A stretch of 64,000 bases of DNA, taken from contig NZ_AUCH01000005.1 of assembly GCF_000429665.1 (NCBI RefSeq), positions 203,480 to 267,479 of the forward strand. The letters are read 5' to 3'. Below are positions 1-8,792 of this stretch, piece by piece (within the stretch, counting starts at the first letter, position 1; every line of letters begins with the position of its first letter). Position numbers and translations under genes: made by a program. This DNA comes from Azovibrio restrictus DSM 23866 (GTDB taxonomy: Bacteria > Pseudomonadota > Gammaproteobacteria > Burkholderiales > Rhodocyclaceae). Below the pieces are notes generated by a model. The model saw only the letters and a program-made list of their open reading frames with translations. It had not been told where the DNA came from and made no database searches.

Positions 1-8
1 AGTCATTC

Positions 9-482
9 ATGGAACAGAATCAGCAAGCCCCGTCCTTCGGCATCGAAAAACTGTACGTCAAGGACCTTTCCATCGAAGTGCCCCATGCGCCGACCATTTT
101 CCTGGAGCGTGAAGCGCCCCAGGTGGACATCCAGCTCAACACCCAGGGTACCCACCTGGGGGACGGGGTGTTCGACGTGGTCCTCACCGTCACCGTCACT
201 GCCAAGCTGGGTGAGAAGACCGTGTTCCTGGTGGAAGTGGGTCAGGCCGGCATCTTCCGCATGGTGAACGTGCCCGAGCACGAGGTGGAGCCCCTGCTGG
301 CCGTGGCCTGCCCCAACATCCTGCAGCCCTATGCCCGTGAAGCCATTTCCGACGCCACCGTGCGCGCCGGCTTCGCCCCGGTGCTGCTGCAACCCATCAA
401 CTTCGAGGCCCTGTACCTGGCCCGCCTGCAGGAGCAGGCCGCGGCTCAGGGGCAGCAGCCCCACGAGGTTCCCATCCAGTAA
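9..482 (+). CDS. secB: Protein-export chaperone SecB
   Basis: This 157-residue protein is the expected length for SecB, the cytosolic tetrameric chaperone that keeps preproteins unfolded and hands them to SecA for Sec export. The N-terminal segment FGIEKLYVKDLSIEVPHAP and the later FPQ-type replacement, CPNILQPYAREAISD, are family hallmarks. The acidic, hydrophobic surface expected for SecA and client binding is consistent with the sequence. The gene starts at the ATG a few bases into the window, so any upstream partner (often a glutaredoxin gene) is cut off. Its TAA overlaps the first possible start of the SH3 gene, and gpsA follows, an arrangement common in beta- and gammaproteobacteria. 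Confidence 0.97.
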   Translation: MEQNQQAPSFGIEKLYVKDLSIEVPHAPTIFLEREAPQVDIQLNTQGTHLGDGVFDVVLTVTVTAKLGEKTVFLVEVGQAGIFRMVNVPEHEVEPLLAVACPNILQPYAREAISDATVRAGFAPVLLQPINFEALYLARLQEQAAAQGQQPHEVPIQ

Positions 483-496
483 TGCCGGGAGGCCCC

Positions 497-940
497 ATGG
501 TCCGCCGCCTTGTTGCCGCCCTGGCCACCGGCCTCGCCCTGAGCGGCGGGGCCCTGGCCCTGGATTACCGTTCCGTGTCCGTGCCCGTGGCGCTGTTCTA
601 CGATGTGCCTTCGGCCCAGGGCAAGAAGTTGTTCATGGTCAAGGAGGGCACCCCCCTGGAGGTGCTGGTCCAGGTGGAAGGTTGGACCAAGGTGCGCGAT
701 GCCGAGGGTACGATCGCCTGGATTGACCGCAACGCCCTTGCTGCCCGCCGTACCCTGGTGGTCACGGCGCCCATGGCGGATGTGCGCCAGAGCGCCAGTG
801 CCGAATCGCCCCTGGTGTTCCAGGCCGAAAAATGGGTCATTCTCGAACTGCTTGAGGCGGCGCCCATGGGCTGGGCCAAGGTCAAGCACCGGGACGGCGC
901 CAGCGGCTACGTCCGCATCACCCAAGTCTGGGGTCTATGA
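497..940 (+). CDS. Exported SH3-domain protein
   Basis: A protein of about 147 residues with an N-terminal signal peptide (MVRRL, then a hydrophobic stretch ending ALA around residue 22) followed by two bacterial SH3-like modules, roughly residues 25-80 and 85-145. Such domains usually bind peptidoglycan or other envelope ligands, so a periplasmic role is inferred; no enzyme motif is visible. The ATG at 497 is preferred because GGGAGG lies just upstream at 487-492 and a clean signal peptide follows. An in-frame ATG at 482 overlapping the secB stop is the alternative. The stop overlaps the gpsA start (ATGA), so the three genes look co-transcribed. Confidence 0.85.
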   Translation: MVRRLVAALATGLALSGGALALDYRSVSVPVALFYDVPSAQGKKLFMVKEGTPLEVLVQVEGWTKVRDAEGTIAWIDRNALAARRTLVVTAPMADVRQSASAESPLVFQAEKWVILELLEAAPMGWAKVKHRDGASGYVRITQVWGL

Positions 941-1923
941 AGATCGCCGTACTTGCCGCCGGGGCCTGGGGAACGGCCCTGGCTCTGGCCTTTGCCGCCC
1001 GACATCCGGTGACCCTGTGGGCCCGGGAGGCGGATCTGGTGGAAGAAATGCAGGCCCGCCGGGAAAATCTCCGCTTCCTGCCCGGTTTTCCCTTTCCCGA
1101 TGCGCTGGAGATCACCAGCGACCTGCAGGCTGCAGTGCAGCAGGCCGGCTTGATCCTGGTGGCTACCCCCATTGCCGGTCTGCGGCCCACTGTCAGGGCC
1201 CTCGCCGCCCAGGGGGTCCGGCTGCCCTTGCTCTGGGTCTGCAAGGGGTTTGAAGCCGGCAGCGGCAAGCTGCCCCATCAGGTGGTCCAGGAGGAAATGC
1301 CCGGGGTGCCCTGCGGGGTGCTGTCCGGGCCCAGCTTTGCCCAGGAAGTGGCGGGCGGCCAGCCCACGGCCATCACCCTGGCCGCCAGGGATGCCGATTT
1401 TGCCCGCGCCATGGCTCAGGAACTGCATGGCGGGCACCTGCGCATCTATGCTTCCGACGACCTGGTGGGGGCCGAGGTGGGCGGTGCGGTGAAGAACATT
1501 CTGGCCATCGCCACCGGGGTTTGCGATGGTCTGCAGCTGGGGCTCAATGCTCGGGCCGCCCTGGTGACCCGGGGGCTGGCGGAGATCGCCCGCCTCGGAG
1601 TGGCCCTGGGGGCGCGCAAGGAGACTTTCATGGGGCTGGCCGGGGTAGGGGACCTGATCCTCACCTGTACCGGCGACCTGTCGCGCAACCGGCGCGTGGG
1701 CCTGGGGCTGGCGGCGGGCAAGTCCCTGGAGCAGGTGCTGGCCGACCTGGGGCACGTGGCCGAAGGGGTGCCCACGGCCCTGGAAGTGGATCGTCTGGCC
1801 GCCCGGCTCGGGGTGGACATGCCCATCACGGCCGCCGTGGCGGCGGTGCTCCAAGGGCGGGTGGCGGTCCGCGACGTGGTGGAGCAGCTGCTGGCCCGGG
1901 ATCCCCGGGACGAATCCTGCTGA
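937..1923 (+). CDS. gpsA: Glycerol-3-phosphate dehydrogenase [NAD(P)+]
   Basis: A 328-residue NAD(P)-dependent dehydrogenase that reduces dihydroxyacetone phosphate to sn-glycerol-3-phosphate, the backbone for phospholipid synthesis. The N-terminal Rossmann motif reads AAGAWGTALA, the substrate loop GVLSGPSFAQEVA is near residue 125, and the catalytic lysine sits in GGAVKNILAIATG near residue 185. GLAGVGDLILTCTG is the family C-terminal signature. The first glycine of the usual GxGxWG motif is alanine here, a mild oddity. The start overlaps the stop of the SH3 gene. The gene ends six bases before convergent trmL. Confidence 0.96.
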   Translation: MKIAVLAAGAWGTALALAFAARHPVTLWAREADLVEEMQARRENLRFLPGFPFPDALEITSDLQAAVQQAGLILVATPIAGLRPTVRALAAQGVRLPLLWVCKGFEAGSGKLPHQVVQEEMPGVPCGVLSGPSFAQEVAGGQPTAITLAARDADFARAMAQELHGGHLRIYASDDLVGAEVGGAVKNILAIATGVCDGLQLGLNARAALVTRGLAEIARLGVALGARKETFMGLAGVGDLILTCTGDLSRNRRVGLGLAAGKSLEQVLADLGHVAEGVPTALEVDRLAARLGVDMPITAAVAAVLQGRVAVRDVVEQLLARDPRDESC

Positions 1924-1929
1924 CCGGAG

Positions 1930-2394
1930 CTACTGGCCGCCGCTGAAACCCAGCTGGCGCCAGGCTTCAAACACCGTCACCGCTGCCGCGTTGGAGAGGT
2001 TCAGGCTGCGGTTGCCGGGCACCATGGGCAGGCGCAGGCGCCGGTTTTCGGGAAACTGTTCCAGCATGGCCGCCGGCAGGCCCCGGGATTCGCGGCCGAA
2101 CAGGAAGACATCCCCGGCTGCGTAGGCCACCTCCGCGTAGGAATGGCTGGCCTTGGTGCTCATGGCGAAGCAGCGCCGTCCCGCCAGGGCGGTTGCGCAG
2201 GCGCTCCAGTCCGGATGAATGCGGACCCGGGCGTATTCGTGGTAATCCAGCCCGGCCCGGCGCAGGGCCTTGTCCTCGAAGCTGAAACCCAGGGGTTCCA
2301 CCAGGTGGAGTTCGGTGCCGGTATTGGCGCAGAGGCGGATGATGTTGCCGGTATTGGGGGGGATTTCCGGCTCGAACAGAACGATGGCGAACAC
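1930..2394 (-). CDS. trmL: tRNA (cytidine(34)-2'-O)-methyltransferase TrmL
   Basis: A 154-residue SPOUT-class methyltransferase, the normal length of TrmL/YibK, which methylates the 2'-OH of the wobble nucleotide in leucine tRNAs. The N-terminus MFAIVLFEPEIPPNTGNIIR, the middle LFGRESRGLP and the C-terminal knot segment NRSLNLSNAAAVTVFEAW are diagnostic of SAM binding in this family. It converges on gpsA and is divergent from the msh locus. The 103-bp gap upstream therefore carries promoters for both directions. Confidence 0.95.
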   Translation of the reverse strand: MFAIVLFEPEIPPNTGNIIRLCANTGTELHLVEPLGFSFEDKALRRAGLDYHEYARVRIHPDWSACATALAGRRCFAMSTKASHSYAEVAYAAGDVFLFGRESRGLPAAMLEQFPENRRLRLPMVPGNRSLNLSNAAAVTVFEAWRQLGFSGGQ

Positions 2395-2431
2395 TTGTTT
2401 TCCGGGCTGAAACGGGGTACCGTCTGAAAAT

Positions 2432-2470
2432 TGGCTTAGTATCAGGTAATTAAGCCACTTTATTCAAGTG
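2432..2470. promoter_or_regulatory. Paired palindromes upstream of mshE
   Basis: The 103-bp trmL/mshE divergent gap contains TGGCTTA, a 12-nt spacer and TAAGCCA (2432-2457). It overlaps by two bases a second palindrome, CACTT-TATTC-AAGTG (2456-2470). Both lie just upstream of the mshE ribosome-binding site and are plausible regulator sites for the first msh transcription unit. No convincing -35/-10 pair could be assigned by eye, so a regulatory role is inference. Confidence 0.35.
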
Positions 2471-2497
2471 AATTGTGGTGCAGATTGGGAGTCTGGC

Positions 2498-4204
<1,707 letters not shown>

Positions 4205-4207
4205 GCG

Positions 4208-5446
4208 GTGCCCAGCTACACCTACCGGGGCAGGAACAGCAGCGGCCAGGAGGTCAGGGGTCAGCTGGAAGCGCCCAGCCGGGACGAGGCCGCCCGGGCC
4301 GTACAGGGGCTGGGGGTGACGCCCCTGGAGGTGAAGGCTGCGGCGGCAGCCGGGCGCAGCATCAAGCTGGGGGGCTCCTTCCAGGGCCTGTTCGAGGAAA
4401 AGGTCAGGCACGAGGACATCCTGCTCTTCTTCCGCCAGATCTACACCCTGCTCAAGGCCGGGGTGCCCATCATGCGGGCCCTCACGGGGCTGCAGGAATC
4501 GGCGGTGAACCAGGGCATGAAGAAGGTGCTCCAGGACCTGCGCGAAAGCCTGGATTCCGGGCGTGAGCTGTCCGCCGCCATGGCCCGCCATCCCCGGGTG
4601 TTCGACGGTTTTTCCATCAACATGGTGCGGGTGGGGGAAATGACCGGGATGCTGGAGGAAATCTTCCTGCGTCTCTTCCACCACATGGAGTTCGAGCGCT
4701 TCATGCGCGAACAGGTCCGTTCCGCCCTGCGCTACCCGAGTTTCGTGGTGCTCGCCATGGGGGTGGCCATCGTGGTGGTGAATATCTGGGTGATCCCGGC
4801 CTTTGCCAAGGTGTTCAAGGGTTTCAAGGCGGAACTGCCACTCATGACCCGGGTGCTGATCGGCTTTTCCGATTTCATGGTGGCCAACTGGATCTACATG
4901 CTGCTGCTGGTGGTGGCGGCCGTGTTCGGCTTCCGCTCCTGGGTGGCGACCCGGGGGGGGCGCTATGCCTGGGACAAGTTCAAGCTGCGCGTGCCCATCG
5001 CCGGCAAGATCGTGCGCAAGGCCACCCTGGCCCGCTTTGCCCGCAGCTTCGCCCTGGCCTCCAAGAGCGGCGTGCCGGTGATCCAGGCCCTCTCCAACGT
5101 GGCCCAGACCGTGGACAACGCCTTCATCTCCGACAAGATCGAGCGCATGCGGGATGGGGTGGAGCGGGGCGAGAGCGTGCTGCGCAGCGCCATCGGCGCC
5201 GGGGTGTTCACCCCGGTGGTGATCCAGATGGTGGCGGTGGGGGAAGAGTCCGGCTCCCTGGACGACATGATGCAGGAGATCGCCGAGATGTATCAGCGGG
5301 AGGTGGAGTATGACCTCAAGACCCTGGCCCAGCAGATCGAGCCCATCCTCATCGTGTTCCTGGGGATCATGGTGCTGGTCCTGGCCATGGGCATCTTCCT
5401 GCCCCTGTGGGACCTGGGCAAGGTGGCCATGGGTAAGGGGGGGTGA
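4208..5446 (+). CDS. mshG: MSHA pilus platform protein MshG
   Basis: A 412-residue PilC/GspF-family polytopic inner-membrane protein that forms the platform for pilin insertion above the MshE ATPase. It has the short N-terminal YTYRGRNSSGQEVRGQLEA module and two repeated GspF helical domains (about residues 70-195 and 275-400), each ending in membrane segments. The signature AVGEESGSLDDMMQEIAEMY is near residue 345. It starts with GTG four bases after the mshE stop, implying translational coupling. Its stop overlaps the region of the next start. Confidence 0.93.
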   Translation: MPSYTYRGRNSSGQEVRGQLEAPSRDEAARAVQGLGVTPLEVKAAAAAGRSIKLGGSFQGLFEEKVRHEDILLFFRQIYTLLKAGVPIMRALTGLQESAVNQGMKKVLQDLRESLDSGRELSAAMARHPRVFDGFSINMVRVGEMTGMLEEIFLRLFHHMEFERFMREQVRSALRYPSFVVLAMGVAIVVVNIWVIPAFAKVFKGFKAELPLMTRVLIGFSDFMVANWIYMLLLVVAAVFGFRSWVATRGGRYAWDKFKLRVPIAGKIVRKATLARFARSFALASKSGVPVIQALSNVAQTVDNAFISDKIERMRDGVERGESVLRSAIGAGVFTPVVIQMVAVGEESGSLDDMMQEIAEMYQREVEYDLKTLAQQIEPILIVFLGIMVLVLAMGIFLPLWDLGKVAMGKGG

Positions 5447-5448
5447 AC

Positions 5449-5955
5449 ATGCGCCGCCCCATGGCCGGCATTTCCCGCCTCGAGTTCTTTGTCGTGGTGC
5501 TGCTGTTCGCCCTGCTGGCGGGGGCCTTCCTGCAGGTGATCCGCCATTACCAGGAGCAAGCGGAGCGCATGGCCGTGGACATCACCGTGGTGCGCATCAA
5601 GACTGGTCTGCTGCACCAGATTGCCGACCGGCTGGTGCGCCAGACCGGCCGGGATGGCAGCGATCTGCTAGGCAGCAATCCCGTGGCCTTCCTGGCCCAG
5701 CCGCCCCAGGGCTACATGGGGGAATACAAGGACATGCCCGCCGACCTGCTGCCCGGCGGCAGCTGGTATTTCGACCAGAAGACCCGGGAGCTGGCCTACA
5801 AGCTGAACCACGCCAGCGGCTTTCAGGCCCGCAGTGGGCCGCCGGGGCGCCAGGAGATCCGCTGGCGCGTCGGGGTTCGGGGGGAGATGCCGGCAGGCCA
5901 TATCCCTGTTGAAAGTCTGGTTTTGCTGCAAACTGTGGATTATGATTGGTTCTGA
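5449..5955 (+). CDS. mshF: MshF-like minor pilus biogenesis protein
   Basis: A protein of about 168 residues with one hydrophobic segment near the N-terminus (LEFFVVVLLFALLAGAFLQV), resembling a pilin-like helix but without a perfect prepilin Gly-Phe-Thr cleavage motif. The rest is soluble. Position between mshG and the major pilin is that of mshF in known MSHA loci, and this naming rests mainly on position. The ATG at 5449 is preferred, just after an AAGGGGGGG stretch; a GTG at 5443 is also in frame. The exact role of MshF is not established. Confidence 0.65.
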   Translation: MRRPMAGISRLEFFVVVLLFALLAGAFLQVIRHYQEQAERMAVDITVVRIKTGLLHQIADRLVRQTGRDGSDLLGSNPVAFLAQPPQGYMGEYKDMPADLLPGGSWYFDQKTRELAYKLNHASGFQARSGPPGRQEIRWRVGVRGEMPAGHIPVESLVLLQTVDYDWF

Positions 5956-5979
5956 TTTGAAAATAGGAGGAAAGTACTA

Positions 5980-6423
5980 ATGAAAGCCAAAGGTTTCACC
6001 CTTATCGAGCTGGTGGTGGTAATCGTCATCCTGGGCATCCTGGCCGCCACGGCCCTGCCCAAGTTCATCGACCTGGGCTCCGATGCCCGTCAGTCCGTGA
6101 TCAAGGCCACCGAAGGGGCCATGCGCAGCGCCAACGCCATGATCTACGCCAAGGCGGCCACCGGTAACGCCCTGGGGGCCACCGGCACCGTTACCGTGGG
6201 GGGCGCCAGCGTGACTACCGCTTACGGTTTTGCGTCCAACGTGACTGAACTGGTCAAGGTGATGGACCTGAGTCCCGAGATTGCCACGTCCGGCACCACC
6301 ATCATCCAGCACTCCGGTGCGACCACTCCGGCTTCCTGCAGTGTCACCTATACCGCCGCCAGCAAGACGGGCACTAACCCCGTCGTGCCGCCCACCTACG
6401 CCCTGACCGTTACCGGCTGCTAA
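5980..6423 (+). CDS. mshA: MSHA major pilin (MshA/MshB type prepilin)
   Basis: A 147-residue type IV prepilin with a very short leader (MKAKG) and the class-defining cleavage site G|FTLIELVVVIVILGILAA, carrying Glu at +5 for packing into the filament. The C-terminal half has a cysteine pair (C in SCSVTY and the final C) suited to the pilin disulfide loop. The prepilin peptidase encoded at 36.4 kb is the likely processing enzyme. A strong AGGAGG at 5965-5970 and a terminator right after the gene suggest it is the most highly expressed member of the locus. It could equally be called MshB; only one major-type pilin is present. Confidence 0.88.
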   Translation: MKAKGFTLIELVVVIVILGILAATALPKFIDLGSDARQSVIKATEGAMRSANAMIYAKAATGNALGATGTVTVGGASVTTAYGFASNVTELVKVMDLSPEIATSGTTIIQHSGATTPASCSVTYTAASKTGTNPVVPPTYALTVTGC

Positions 6424-6453
6424 GCGCCAATGCCGGTGGCCAGGCCAGGAAAA

Positions 6454-6478
6454 CCCCGTACCCGTTACGGGGTTTTTT
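6454..6478 (+). terminator. Terminator/attenuator after the pilin gene
   Basis: CCCCGTA, a five-base loop and TACGGGG form a perfect 7-bp stem followed by six T residues. It lies 30 bases after the pilin stop and upstream of the mshC start, inside an otherwise continuous operon. It probably reduces transcription into mshC and beyond, so that pilin is made in excess over minor components. Confidence 0.85.
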
Positions 6479-6504
6479 CTTCCCGGGGCAGGAAACTGCC
6501 GGCC

Positions 6505-6963
6505 ATGCTGAAGGCCGCGCGGGGTTTCACCCTGGTGGAGCTGGTGGTGACCATGATCATCCTGGGCATCCTGGCGGCCGTCGTGGTGCCCCGCTTTTCC
6601 GGCCAGACCGGTTTCGAGGCCCGGGGTTTCCGGGACGAAACCCTGGTGGCCCTGCGTTATGCCCAGAAATCCGCCATTGCCGCCCGGCGCCGGGTGTGCG
6701 TTGATTTTCCCGATACCACCCAGGTGAGTTTTCGCATCGCCGCGGCCGCCGGGGCCGGGGATTGCAACACTGGCGCCGCCCTCCGCGGCCCCGGGGGCAA
6801 CGCCCTGACGGTGCAGGCCCCGGGTGGGGTCAGCTTTGCGCCACAGCCGAAGCCCTTCAGCTTCGACAGCCTGGGCCGGCCCAGTTTTGCCGCCACCCAG
6901 GTGCTCAATATCGACCAGGTGCCCGGCATCAGCATCGAGGCGGAGACCGGCTATGTCCATTGA
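6505..6963 (+). CDS. mshC: Minor pseudopilin MshC
   Basis: A protein of about 152 residues with a prepilin leader (MLKAARG) and the cleavage/helix motif G|FTLVELVVTMIILGILAAV, so it is processed by prepilin peptidase and probably joins the pilus tip or priming complex. The rest resembles GspH-type pseudopilins. The ATG at 6505 was chosen because it gives a normal short leader. An in-frame ATG at 6430 would run coding sequence through the terminator hairpin and is unlikely. The end overlaps mshD by 11 bases. Confidence 0.88.
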   Translation: MLKAARGFTLVELVVTMIILGILAAVVVPRFSGQTGFEARGFRDETLVALRYAQKSAIAARRRVCVDFPDTTQVSFRIAAAAGAGDCNTGAALRGPGGNALTVQAPGGVSFAPQPKPFSFDSLGRPSFAATQVLNIDQVPGISIEAETGYVH

Positions 6964-7507
6964 CTGGCGTCGGGCCCGGGGGCTGAGCCTGATCGAGCAG
7001 ATCATCTTCATCGTGGTGATCAGCATCGGGGTGGTAGGGCTGCTGGCCAGTTTCAACCGGGCCGTGCAGGATTCCGCCGACCCCATGGTGACCCGCCAGA
7101 CCCTGGCGGTGGCCGAGTCCCTGCTGGAGGAAATCCTGCAGCAGCCCTTCACCTGGTGCGATCCGGATGACCCCAACGCAGCCAGCGCCATGGGCTTCGG
7201 GGATTGCACGGCCGGCATGGCCCAGAGCGGCGTGACCCCGGTGCCCGGGGGCGAGAGCCGGAATGGCGGCCCCGGGGCGGTGTTCGACCACGTGGCCGAT
7301 TACGGGGGCTATGGCCAGGGGGCCGCCAGCGACGCCATCGGCGGCCAGGTGATGGACGGCTACGCCACCCTGGTGACGATCACCCAGGCGGGGGCGGATT
7401 TCGGGCTTGCCAATGATGCCGTGCTGCGGGTGACGGTGCGCGTCACCCGGGGGCCGGAAAGTCTGGATGTGACCGGTTACAGGTTCCGCTATGCGCCACG
7501 CTACTGA
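6953..7507 (+). CDS. mshD: Minor pseudopilin MshD
   Basis: A 184-residue PulG/GspI-like pseudopilin. The leader MSIDWRRARG precedes a hydrophobic helix starting LSLIEQIIFIVVISIG; Leu replaces Phe at +1 and Glu +5 is kept. The soluble domain contains Asp/Gly-rich loops (DPDDPNAASAMGFGD) that may bind calcium, which is inference. The ATG at 6953 overlaps the mshC 3' end. Its own 3' end overlaps mshO by 17 bases, so the minor pilins are translationally coupled. Confidence 0.87.
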   Translation: MSIDWRRARGLSLIEQIIFIVVISIGVVGLLASFNRAVQDSADPMVTRQTLAVAESLLEEILQQPFTWCDPDDPNAASAMGFGDCTAGMAQSGVTPVPGGESRNGGPGAVFDHVADYGGYGQGAASDAIGGQVMDGYATLVTITQAGADFGLANDAVLRVTVRVTRGPESLDVTGYRFRYAPRY

Positions 7508-8306
7508 GTCCAGGGGCTTCACCCTGATCGAGATGATCGTGGCCATGGTCATCGGCGGCCTGCTGCTGGCCATGGTGGGCATGTTCGTGCGGCACCAGAT
7601 CGATGCCTATGTGGAGGTGTCCGCCCGCATGCAGCTGGCCGATGCGGCGGACACGGCCCTGGGGCGCATGGAGCGGGAAATCCGCGCGGCCCTGCCCAAC
7701 AGCCTCAGGGTTTCCGGCAACTACCTGGAATTCGTGCCCATCATGGATGCGGGCCGTTACCGGGCCGAGTCCGGGGGCGGGGCGGATTTTCCCCTGGATT
7801 TCGGCCTTGGCGCCAGCGCCGACCATTTCGATGTGCTGGGTCCCCCGGTCCGGGTAGCCGCCGGGGAAGAAATCGTGGTGTTCAACCTGGGGGTGCCGGG
7901 CGGGGATGTGTATGCGGGCGACAACCGCCGTGCCCCCAGCGCCACCGGCGCGGCCCTGACCGAGATCACGGCCGCGGCGCCCTTCGGCTTTCCCTTCGCA
8001 TCCCCGGCCAGCCGCTTTCACGTGGTGGGCCAGCCGGTCACCTTCGTCTGCGACCCCGCCAACCGGGTGATCCGCCGCCACTGGGGTTATGGTTTTCATG
8101 ACAGCCAGCCTGATACTAATGAGGCCCTGGCGGCCGGCAATGCCGCCGTCCTGGTGGATAACCTGGACCCGGCCGGCGGCTGTTCCTTCGCCTACATTCC
8201 GGGGGCCTTGCAGCGTAACGGCCTGGTTTCCCTGCGGCTGACCCTGACCCTCAATGGCGAGACGGTCAGCCTGCAGCAGCAGATTCCCATCGACAACACC
8301 CCATGA
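7491..8306 (+). CDS. mshO: Minor pseudopilin MshO
   Basis: A 271-residue pseudopilin of the GspJ/PilW type. The leader MRHATESRG precedes FTLIEMIVAMVIGGLLLAMV with the canonical +5 Glu. A long soluble domain follows. Members of this family sit with MshD and MshP as minor pilins that initiate assembly and set the tip. The gene overlaps mshD upstream and shares ATGA with mshP downstream. Confidence 0.88.
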   Translation: MRHATESRGFTLIEMIVAMVIGGLLLAMVGMFVRHQIDAYVEVSARMQLADAADTALGRMEREIRAALPNSLRVSGNYLEFVPIMDAGRYRAESGGGADFPLDFGLGASADHFDVLGPPVRVAAGEEIVVFNLGVPGGDVYAGDNRRAPSATGAALTEITAAAPFGFPFASPASRFHVVGQPVTFVCDPANRVIRRHWGYGFHDSQPDTNEALAAGNAAVLVDNLDPAGGCSFAYIPGALQRNGLVSLRLTLTLNGETVSLQQQIPIDNTP

Positions 8307-8779
8307 ACACGGTCAGGCATCCTCTCCGGCGGCGGACCCAGGCGGGGGTCTCCCTGATTTCCGCCATCTTCCTGCTGGTGCTGTTCGCAGCCCTGGCAGG
8401 CCTGTTCGCGGTTCTCGGTACTGGCGGCCAGGCCACTTCGGCCCAGAACATCATGGGCAGCAAGGCCGCCCACGGGGCCCAGGCCGGGGCGGAGTGGGGC
8501 ATGTTCCAGCTCGACCCCAATGGCGAAAGCGATGATCTGCCCAATTGCTTTGCCGCCAGCACCCTGCCGCCCCTGGCAGAATTCCCGGGTATGACCATCG
8601 CGGTGAATTGCACCGCCTTTGGTCCCTATACTGAAGGGGGGCGGCAGATCCGCCTCTACCGGATTACCGCCACGGCGGGTAACGGGGCGGCGCCGCCCCT
8701 GGGGGTGGAACGGGTGGTGGAAGTGACCCTGGAGAAGTGCCGGGATCCGGCCATCACCGCCCCCCCTTACGACTGTTGA
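8303..8779 (+). CDS. mshP: Minor pseudopilin MshP
   Basis: A 158-residue PilX/MshP-like protein with an N-terminal hydrophobic segment, GVSLISAIFLLVLFAALAG, that lacks the +5 glutamate. That lack is typical of PilX/GspK-type tip subunits, and the protein probably sits at the pilus tip or priming complex. It starts at an ATGA overlap with mshO and ends 13 bases before mshQ. The assignment rests on the helix and locus position. Confidence 0.8.
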   Translation: MNTVRHPLRRRTQAGVSLISAIFLLVLFAALAGLFAVLGTGGQATSAQNIMGSKAAHGAQAGAEWGMFQLDPNGESDDLPNCFAASTLPPLAEFPGMTIAVNCTAFGPYTEGGRQIRLYRITATAGNGAAPPLGVERVVEVTLEKCRDPAITAPPYDC

Positions 8780-8792
8780 GAGGAGAGCCGCC

